This document shows positions 1 to 5,115 of a stretch of 7,746 bases of DNA, in pieces. This DNA is from DASWVC01 sp036401335 (lineage in GTDB: Bacteria > Verrucomicrobiota > Verrucomicrobiia > Chthoniobacterales > JAFAMB01). The DNA is taken from the NCBI GenBank assembly GCA_036401335.1, contig DASWVC010000001.1:1-7746 (forward strand), read 5' to 3'. The notes beneath the pieces are model-generated. The model saw only the letters and a list, made by a program, of their open reading frames with translations, had not been told where the DNA came from and ran no database searches. The translations under genes were made by a program, and so were the position numbers. Position 1 is the first letter of the stretch; each line of letters begins with the position of its first letter.

Positions 1-269
1 ATGGAAGCGGTCTGGGAATGGCCCGGCCGGGTCTCAAAAAACATGAACCGCTCGTCGAGAGGCTCCTGCTCTGAGTCCATCAAGGAAACGTTCACGAACA
101 GGTGCAACCGGTGGGCGGAATTGTTGGTGGTTGTAAAAGAATATTCGTAGCGGGTGTAGTCCGGCGTAATCGTTTTCCGTTTGATCGATTTGAGCACGAT
201 TTCCTGTGCATTGGCCGCGGCACAGAGGCTGAAAAGGATGATGCACCAAAGGAGAGTAAGCCGGTTCAT
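1..269 (-). CDS. Secreted protein of unknown function, N-terminal part (runs off left edge)
   Basis: This reading frame starts at the ATG whose complement is at 267-269 and stays open to the window edge, giving 89 codons and no stop. The N-terminus is a textbook signal peptide: MNRL, then a hydrophobic core (LLWCIILFSLCAAA) and a likely signal peptidase I site after ANA, before QEIVLK. The mature part has alternating polar and hydrophobic residues with a YEYSFTTTNNSAHRLHLF stretch, then a VSLMDSEQEPLDE turn and a PGHSQTA segment. That layout recalls small beta-sandwich domains of the FxLYD type, but the resemblance is weak and I do not assign a family. No Shine-Dalgarno is visible before the ATG. 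It lies 113 bp beyond the end of the exporter gene on the same strand, past a candidate terminator and with its own candidate promoter, so it is probably not part of that operon. Confidence 0.72.
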   Translation of the reverse strand, partial: MNRLTLLWCIILFSLCAAANAQEIVLKSIKRKTITPDYTRYEYSFTTTNNSAHRLHLFVNVSLMDSEQEPLDERFMFFETRPGHSQTAS

Positions 270-328
270 CGGATAGGGAGGAAACACCGGCTTTCCGACC
301 TGGGCAAGTCACGGGGAAACAATAAAAA

Positions 329-357
329 ATCCTCTTTTCACGTCGGGATGGTGTCAA
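329..357 (-). promoter_or_regulatory. Candidate sigma70 promoter for the secreted-protein gene
   Basis: On the minus strand there is a perfect TTGACA (352-357), a 17-base spacer, and GAGGAT (329-334), which matches the -10 consensus at three of six positions. It lies between the hairpin at the exporter gene end and the start at 269, so the secreted-protein gene may be transcribed independently. The weak -10 keeps this tentative. Confidence 0.3.
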
Positions 358-362
358 AATTG

Positions 363-384
363 AGCTGGGGCCCAAGCCCCGGCT
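363..384 (-). terminator. Candidate rho-independent terminator of the acyltransferase/exporter operon
   Basis: On the minus strand GGGGC and GCCCC (376-380 and 367-371) form a perfect five-pair GC stem around a TTGG loop. The stem can extend outward by three more pairs past one mismatch. A short T tract (AATTTT) follows just downstream. The left arm overlaps the exporter stop codon at 383-385. The stem is strong but the T tract is short, so termination may be partial. Confidence 0.5.
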
Positions 385-2008
385 AGCGCTCCACAAATTT
401 TCCAAATTGCATTTTAAGCACCCGATCGGCGACTTCATAATGGTCATCGTCGTGAGTTACGGCTACGACCGTTTTACCGTCCTGCTTGAGCGAGGGAAGA
501 ATTTCACGATAAAACTTGCGTCGAAACAACGGGTCCTGTTCGGCCGCCCATTCATCCAGAAGCAGGATAGGCCGGTCTTCAAGAAGCGACAAAACGAGGG
601 CGAGCCGTTTGCGTTGCCCGCTGGAAAGGTTAACGGTGTTTAGCCGGCCATCCACGACCGAGATTTTATGCAGCAGGTCCGTCAGCTCAAGGAGCCTCCG
701 TAACCTCGCCTGGTCGAGATGCTCCACGCCATAGATGCGGTCAAAAAGGTGGAAATCCGAGAAAACGGCCGAAAAAAGGTTTCGGTAACTCTGGCGCCGG
801 GCCAGATCGACGGGCCTGTCATCTAACGAAATGGTGCCGCCGGCCGGCAGGTAAAGTCCGGCAAGGACTTTCAGGAACGTTGATTTTCCGCTTCCGTTCC
901 CTCCGGTGATAAACACCATTTCACCTCTCGCAAGTTCGAAGGCGAGGGGCTCGAGTGAAAAAGAAGGCTGGCCATGTTCGTCCCGGTAGTTGAACGAAAG
1001 GTCGTTGCAACGTAACTGGTTGAAACTGAGCGGGGGATCGACGTCGGGTTCCGGGTCGGCCGAACCACCACGGGAAACCGAATCAAGCAGGGCCTCCACG
1101 CGCTGAACCTCGCGGACGGAAGCGACGGCTTCGTTGAACAACGGAGAGACGCCCACCACCTGGCCAAGGGGACCGAACAGGAAAATCACAAAGGTGGTGA
1201 GCCTTACGAGCTTAGGCGCCTCGTGCGGTGAAAACAACGGCAGGAGGAAGACCAGCGCGGCAAGGACGATAAAAAGCGCCGCCGTCGCCAGCAGAACGCT
1301 CCGATTGATTTCCAACCCGGCTCCGGTGCGCGCATCCCGAGCCCCGCCGGCGAGCAGGTTCAAATGGTTGTCGATGAAATCTTGCGCCCTCCGCGAGTTC
1401 ATTTTCAGTTCTTTGAAGCCATCGATCAAATCGCCGAACCCATGAACAAACTGGTTATCGCGGTCCACGGCATTCGCGTAGGAGGCGCTGATTTTTTTCT
1501 GGCCCAGCCTCAACGTGAGGAGGAGAAAGGCGAGGGCGGCGATCAAAATGAGAAACGCGGTTCTGGAGATGTACAAGATGATGAGGAACGCCCAAACGAG
1601 CAAAACGGAGGCTGTAAAGGCCCCAACAATGCCGGTGGCGCCCCGCGAGATGTTCATGGCATGCGTGGAAACGACGTTGTAGGGAGCGGCCCTTCCGAGG
1701 CTTTCGATCGAGGCAAGGTCTGAGCTTCGGATTTTGTCGATGATGCGGACGCGGACGGTTTGAACAATCTGCTCAACCGCAATCGTCACTCGCCGCATCA
1801 CAAACCCTTCACTGAGCCAATAGGCGGCAAGGGCAAGGACAACACTCAGCAACTGACCCAGGGTCGACTGGCCCTGAACGGCTTTTCCCGCAGCAACCGT
1901 CAGACTGAAAATGATGAACATGTTGATCAACGCAGCGAGGGCTCCGAGGATCAAAAGGCGGCGGTCGAGGGTTTTTGATTCCCTCTCCAAGAAACGCAAA
2001 AAGTCCAT
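383..2008 (-). CDS. ABC exporter, SyrD/PvdE-type cyclic peptide transporter family (fused permease-ATPase)
   Basis: This is a 541-residue half-transporter that should act as a homodimer in the inner membrane and export a peptide-type natural product using ATP. The first 290 residues hold about six hydrophobic segments (near 20-41, 50-70, 128-148, 149-168, 237-258 and 268-290). The C-terminal ATPase has Walker A GGNGSGKST (369-377), signature LSSGQRKR (461-468), Walker B ILLLDEW with catalytic Glu486, and the switch His519 in VTHDD. The stretches LFSAVFSDFHLFD (411-423) and DEWAAEQDP (485-493) are typical of the SyrD/PvdE/YojI family. The usual Q-loop Gln is replaced by Ser417 in this alignment, apparently a family trait. 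Length is normal for the family. It follows the acyl-hydrolase-like gene by 15 bp and is the last gene of the operon. Known relatives export syringomycin-type lipopeptides, pyoverdine precursor or microcin-like peptides. The actual substrate is unknown. Confidence 0.9.
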   Translation of the reverse strand: MDFLRFLERESKTLDRRLLILGALAALINMFIIFSLTVAAGKAVQGQSTLGQLLSVVLALAAYWLSEGFVMRRVTIAVEQIVQTVRVRIIDKIRSSDLASIESLGRAAPYNVVSTHAMNISRGATGIVGAFTASVLLVWAFLIILYISRTAFLILIAALAFLLLTLRLGQKKISASYANAVDRDNQFVHGFGDLIDGFKELKMNSRRAQDFIDNHLNLLAGGARDARTGAGLEINRSVLLATAALFIVLAALVFLLPLFSPHEAPKLVRLTTFVIFLFGPLGQVVGVSPLFNEAVASVREVQRVEALLDSVSRGGSADPEPDVDPPLSFNQLRCNDLSFNYRDEHGQPSFSLEPLAFELARGEMVFITGGNGSGKSTFLKVLAGLYLPAGGTISLDDRPVDLARRQSYRNLFSAVFSDFHLFDRIYGVEHLDQARLRRLLELTDLLHKISVVDGRLNTVNLSSGQRKRLALVLSLLEDRPILLLDEWAAEQDPLFRRKFYREILPSLKQDGKTVVAVTHDDDHYEVADRVLKMQFGKFVER

Positions 2009-2023
2009 GGTTGGCGGTGCAGC

Positions 2024-2995
2024 TCAGGCAGAACGCAGGCCAGCCGCGCGGCACCGTTCAAGGACCCGCTGCAGGTTTTTGCGTTCCTGCCCAAAGGAGG
2101 ACGATACGGTCAGGAACTCGGATCGGGATTGTTTAGGAAGAAGGTACTTCAGGGTCGTCGCCATGCTGCCGGATGGGCTCAGGTCCAGGTAAAGGTAAGG
2201 ACCGGTTTTTTCCAGGTTGCGAATGGCCGAAGCAAAATCGACACGATCCCGCATGGCCTGCCACAAATGCTTTGCCGAGGGCGGCTCCAAAACCTTCCCA
2301 TTTTGTGCTGACACCACCGGTATTGGCGGGGGAGCGAGGGTCAACGCTTCGAGCAGAGAAAGCACGGCGGTCTTCACCGCATCCATGGCGGGTGAATGAA
2401 AAGCATAGTCAACAGGCAGGTCCAGAAAATTAACCCCATTCCGGCGAAGGAAATGCTGGACCTTCGGTAAGGCGTCCAAGGACGCAGCAATAAGAAAATT
2501 CCGCTCAAAATTGCAACCTGCGACCGTGCAGTCATGGAACACTTCGGGATGTCGTTCGGTGAGATCGATAGAATCGAGAATGGCAAGCATTCCGCCCGGC
2601 GCAACGCAATATTCGATCAACTCCGCCTGCTTGATCACGTTGATCAAGGCCTGCTCAAACGGCAGGGCGCCCCCAATGGACAGCGCGGCAAATTCCCCAA
2701 GGCTGTAGCCGAGCAGGAGGTCAGGTTGAAAGCCTTTCTCCGCCAAGAGGTGGGCGAGCGCGCATTGAAACAGCAGAATGGCCGGGTGCGTGTGCAGCAG
2801 CCGTCGAAAAGGATCAAAACGGTTTGCCCGGGGGAGGTAAACGATGTCGACGAGCGATTCATTGATCAACTCCCGGACCAACTCATCTCCCCTATCCATA
2901 AACCTCCGGAAGACCGGTTCCTGCTCGTACAACTCCCGGCCCATCTGGTAGAACTGCGTGCCTTGTCCTGCGCACATCCAAATCACCTTTTCCAT
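2024..2995 (-). CDS. Free-standing acyltransferase-like protein, probable trans-AT pathway acyl hydrolase
   Basis: This 323-residue protein has the FabD/acyltransferase fold. Visible motifs are CAGQGTQFYQMG (8-19), HTHPAILLF (68-76), the nucleophile motif GYSLG with Ser98 (96-100), and catalytic His200 in YAFHSPAMD. In malonyl-specific enzymes an Arg sits 25 residues after the nucleophile (Ser92/Arg117 in E. coli FabD) and binds the malonyl carboxylate. Here that position is Gln123 (VIKQAEL). GHSLG is also changed to GYSLG. Loss of the Arg argues against malonyl transfer. It fits the acyl-hydrolase clade of trans-AT pathways, exemplified by PedC, which releases stalled acyl groups from carrier proteins. 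The QFYQMG and HTHPA signatures also look like that clade. A non-malonyl acyltransferase remains possible. The ATG at 2995 has a good Shine-Dalgarno overlapping the upstream stop codon. Confidence 0.85.
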   Translation of the reverse strand: MEKVIWMCAGQGTQFYQMGRELYEQEPVFRRFMDRGDELVRELINESLVDIVYLPRANRFDPFRRLLHTHPAILLFQCALAHLLAEKGFQPDLLLGYSLGEFAALSIGGALPFEQALINVIKQAELIEYCVAPGGMLAILDSIDLTERHPEVFHDCTVAGCNFERNFLIAASLDALPKVQHFLRRNGVNFLDLPVDYAFHSPAMDAVKTAVLSLLEALTLAPPPIPVVSAQNGKVLEPPSAKHLWQAMRDRVDFASAIRNLEKTGPYLYLDLSPSGSMATTLKYLLPKQSRSEFLTVSSSFGQERKNLQRVLERCRAAGLRSA

Positions 2996-3002
2996 AGGGC
3001 AA

Positions 3003-3010
3003 CCTTCCTC
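3003..3010 (-). promoter_or_regulatory. Ribosome binding site overlapping the upstream stop codon
   Basis: GAGGAAGG on the minus strand lies seven bases before the ATG at 2995 and overlaps the TGA (3009-3011) of the malonyl transacylase gene. It fixes the start of the acyl-hydrolase-like gene. It also suggests the two acyltransferase genes are translationally coupled, which suits proteins needed in similar amounts. Confidence 0.65.
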
Positions 3011-3890
3011 AGGGTGTGACGGACAGGCGGTTGCCTTCCGTTTTGATTCGCCGGATCAGCCCGGTGAGCACGTTTCCAGGCCCTAGTTCCAGGAAGTCGG
3101 GCTCCGGCTGCAGCAATAACCATTGCACGCTTTCGACCCAACGAACCGCATGGGTGATCTGACGGGCGAGCACCTCTTTGGTCTCCGCCAGCTGATAAGG
3201 ACGAGCGGTGACATTGGAGATCACCGGAATCCTGGGCTCGTGGAACGTGACACCCTCCAAAAAGCCCTGAAATACCCGCCCTGCTTCCGCCATGTAACGG
3301 GAATGGAAAGCAGCACTGACCGGCAGACGCCGGATAAGTTGTGCTCCAGCGCGTTCCAGGTCAGGCTGGACGGCGGCGAGGTCTGGCTCGGGTCCGGAGA
3401 TGACCACTTGGTTCGGCGAATTCAGGTTGGCAATATCGATCCCTGTTACACCAGCGAGGCCGCATGCCCGGTGGATCTGATCCACGGAAAGGCCGATAAC
3501 AGCTGCCATGCCCCCTCCGGAAGCCTTGGCCATAAGGTGAGCCCGTCGTTGAACCAGTCTGATCCCGGTTCGGAAGTCAAACACTCCGGCAGCGAAAAGC
3601 GCGTTGTATTCTCCCAGGCTGTGACCGGCGACGAAGCGGGGCAGCCGCCCCGTTTCTAACAGGTGGTTGAGGTAGCTGAGGGCATTGACGACAAACAGCG
3701 CCGGTTGGGTAAACTGCGTCTGGTTCAATCGTGAGGACGAATCACGAAGGCACAATTCCTCGATGGAATACCCCAGCTCGGCATCTGCGGTCGCCACCAG
3801 TTCCGTAAACCGGCCAAACAGTTCCGCTCCCATTCCTACCTTTTGTGAACCTTGTCCGGGGAACACGTAAATGCGCGTTTTTTTCTGCAT
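3009..3890 (-). CDS. Malonyl-CoA:ACP transacylase (FabD-type, probable trans-acting AT)
   Basis: This 293-residue enzyme moves malonyl from CoA to the phosphopantetheine arm of a carrier protein in the cytoplasm. Visible features are FPGQGSQKVGMG (10-21), TQPALF (61-66), GHSLGEY with nucleophile Ser91 (89-95), carboxylate-binding Arg116 in VQRRAHLM, NSPNQVVISG (157-166), catalytic His196 in AAFHSRYM, and ELGPGNVLTGL near the C-terminus. All expected catalytic residues are present and the length is normal. I chose the ATG at 3890, just before KKTRIYVFPGQG. A GTG at 4043 would add 51 residues with no family resemblance, covering the divergent promoter region. No strong Shine-Dalgarno precedes it. 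Housekeeping fabD usually sits with fabH, fabG, acpP and fabF. Here the neighbours are an acyl-hydrolase-like protein and an exporter, which points to a trans-AT polyketide role. Whether it is instead the only fatty-acid FabD cannot be decided from this window. Confidence 0.9.
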   Translation of the reverse strand: MQKKTRIYVFPGQGSQKVGMGAELFGRFTELVATADAELGYSIEELCLRDSSSRLNQTQFTQPALFVVNALSYLNHLLETGRLPRFVAGHSLGEYNALFAAGVFDFRTGIRLVQRRAHLMAKASGGGMAAVIGLSVDQIHRACGLAGVTGIDIANLNSPNQVVISGPEPDLAAVQPDLERAGAQLIRRLPVSAAFHSRYMAEAGRVFQGFLEGVTFHEPRIPVISNVTARPYQLAETKEVLARQITHAVRWVESVQWLLLQPEPDFLELGPGNVLTGLIRRIKTEGNRLSVTP

Positions 3891-3961
3891 TGAATGACTC
3901 GGTCGTTGGCACCCGTTTGGTGGGAAGAACCTAAGCTGGCAGGGCAGGTCACGGCGATAAC

Positions 3962-3967
3962 ATTTTA
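3962..3967 (-). promoter_or_regulatory. Candidate -10 element for the acyltransferase/exporter operon
   Basis: TAAAAT on the minus strand matches the sigma70 -10 consensus at five of six positions and would place transcription start about 65 bases before the ATG at 3890. No good -35 hexamer is found 16-18 bases upstream. Instead that position overlaps the palindrome at 3987-3999, which would fit a promoter that depends on an activator. This is tentative. Confidence 0.3.
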
Positions 3968-3986
3968 CGTTCCCGGGTGCGAATGG

Positions 3987-3999
3987 CTCTTTTAAAGAG
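3987..3999. promoter_or_regulatory. Perfect short palindrome in the divergent intergenic region, possible operator
   Basis: CTCTTT and AAAGAG flank a single central T, giving a perfect 6+1+6 inverted repeat. It sits between the two divergent operons, about 100 bases upstream of the minus-strand start and about 170 upstream of the plus-strand start. It overlaps the expected -35 position of the minus-strand promoter candidate. No regulator gene is in the window to pair with it. Confidence 0.3.
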
Positions 4000-4083
4000 T
4001 GCCTGCTCGAGGGAGGCTGGCGGGACGTCGGGACGGCAAACACCCCGCATCGCCAGACAAACCAATCTGACCCGATCCCGGGA

Positions 4084-4113
4084 TTGACAAGCGGTTGGGT
4101 AAATCGCTAAGAC
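4084..4113 (+). promoter_or_regulatory. Candidate sigma70 promoter for the GT25/carbamoyltransferase operon
   Basis: A perfect TTGACA (4084-4089) is followed after 18 bases by TAAGAC (4108-4113), a weak -10. Transcription would begin near 4120, leaving a leader of about 50 bases before the ATG at 4173. The position in the divergent gap is right, but the -10 is poor. The rest of the 3891-4172 gap holds only the palindrome at 3987-3999, a short tandem CGGGACG repeat (4021-4036) and the minus-strand -10 candidate; no gene or riboswitch was recognised there. Confidence 0.4.
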
Positions 4114-4172
4114 TCACTGCGCAAACCCTAGTTAAACCTATTCCGGAGTGCCCTTCTCAACAGGCGAAAACA

Positions 4173-5054
4173 ATGGAAAAGATCCAGACTAACGAAGTTG
4201 GAACCGAAAGCAGCTCCCTTTGGGACTTCTTTCCGTTGTCCATGTGCATTAATCTGCGTGAACGAGCAGATCGATTTGAGGAAGCGAAGAATGAATTCCG
4301 ACGGGTCGGGATGCGACAGGTTGTCTTCTATCAACCGGAACGCCAACCTGATCGTGACAAAGCGATCATCGACTCTCACATGGCTTGTCTGCGGTACGCC
4401 ATTGAACAGGAGGTTCCGTATGTCCTGGTGTTTGAAGACGACGCCATGTTCCTCGAGAACTACGAAACCAATTTGGGCCACGTGGTGAACTTTTTAAGAT
4501 CCCGTTCCGACTGGAATTTATTCCATCTCGGTGGTTTCATTTTCCGGAAGGTGGAATACATCACTCCGCACATCCTTCGGGGTGCCCTGCTTAACGTTCA
4601 TGCGGTGGTGGTTCGGACCGAGTTTGCGAAGAAGATTCTCGAGATGAGGCCTTACTGTTCGGGGATGTCGGTTGACCTGTTCTACTCCGCCCTGAACGGC
4701 GACCGTTCTTTTGTCCACATCAACCCGTTGATTTGCATCCAGCGGCCTTCTGCATCGGACGGCAGTTGGGATAAAAAGAGCAAGAACAAGGAAGGCTGGC
4801 TGGGCAACGCCATGATCTACACTTCATTGGATTTCAAAGGCCGCCTGGGCTTCAACCATTTTTCGTACCTGGAGCGTTTCCGCATTGAGAATGGGATCAG
4901 CTTTTTCAAGGTTTACCGTCCGATTTGTCGGCGGCGGATCGAGAAAGCGCAGGAGAACGTACGAAAAGGGACGGCCGCACCCGTCGAAACCAACACGGAA
5001 GGCTCCTATGCGGTGGTCGATCTTCGCGAGATCCCGGTTATTGGCGGGCAGTAG
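4173..5054 (+). CDS. Glycosyltransferase family 25 protein (LPS galactosyltransferase-like)
   Basis: This 293-residue protein should transfer a sugar from a nucleotide donor. GT25 hallmarks are MCINLRERADRF (24-35), where the family usually has a start strand plus DR motif; HMACLRYAIEQEVPYVLVFE (69-88), leading into the acidic EDD (88-90) likely to bind the metal and nucleotide sugar; LFHLGG (116-121); and a late MSVDLFYSAL (165-174) that matches the family's conserved Asp region. There is no signal peptide or membrane segment, so it is cytoplasmic or peripheral. The basic tail (RRRIEKAQENVRKG) could bind membrane. I chose the ATG at 4173; a TTG at 4095 would add 26 residues overlapping the promoter candidate. 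Most characterised relatives decorate lipooligosaccharide with galactose. Beside a carbamoyltransferase and divergent from acyltransferases, it could instead glycosylate a secreted metabolite. The acceptor cannot be read from the sequence. Confidence 0.85.
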   Translation: MEKIQTNEVGTESSSLWDFFPLSMCINLRERADRFEEAKNEFRRVGMRQVVFYQPERQPDRDKAIIDSHMACLRYAIEQEVPYVLVFEDDAMFLENYETNLGHVVNFLRSRSDWNLFHLGGFIFRKVEYITPHILRGALLNVHAVVVRTEFAKKILEMRPYCSGMSVDLFYSALNGDRSFVHINPLICIQRPSASDGSWDKKSKNKEGWLGNAMIYTSLDFKGRLGFNHFSYLERFRIENGISFFKVYRPICRRRIEKAQENVRKGTAAPVETNTEGSYAVVDLREIPVIGGQ

Positions 5055-5095
5055 GTAACCTTTCAGTTCGAATTCCGACTCCGGTTGTATCTACC

Positions 5096-5109
5096 ACGGA
5101 GTCCTCCGT
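5096..5109 (+). promoter_or_regulatory. Hairpin covering the possible ribosome binding site of the carbamoyltransferase gene
   Basis: ACGGAG (5096-5101) and CTCCGT (5104-5109) are perfect inverted repeats. The only Shine-Dalgarno-like element ahead of the ATG at 5116 is the GGAG at 5098-5101, inside the left arm and rather far (14 bases) from the start. The hairpin could limit translation, or could bring the element into register. It has no T tract, so it is not a terminator. Confidence 0.35.
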
Positions 5110-5115
5110 CCGGGT

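Noticed and set aside
34..447. Minus-strand open frame of 137 codons
   Set aside because: It overlaps the exporter gene end and the secreted-protein gene in another frame. The latter has a clean signal peptide and is the better call.
2534..3019. Plus-strand open frame of 161 codons
   Set aside because: It is antisense to the acyl-hydrolase-like gene and its product is low-complexity charged sequence without motifs.
3123..3659. Plus-strand open frame of 178 codons
   Set aside because: It lies antisense inside the malonyl transacylase gene, whose catalytic motifs are all intact; the frame has no recognisable domain.
4021..4036. Tandem CGGGACG repeat as a regulatory repeat
   Set aside because: Only two copies of seven bases in GC-rich sequence; too little to call a repeat element.
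3891..4043. N-terminal extension of the malonyl transacylase from a GTG at 4043
   Set aside because: The 51 added residues have no family resemblance and would cover the divergent promoter region; family alignment starts just after the ATG at 3890.
4095..4172. N-terminal extension of the GT25 protein from a TTG at 4095
   Set aside because: The 26 added residues overlap the promoter candidate and precede the family's conserved start; the ATG at 4173 is preferred.
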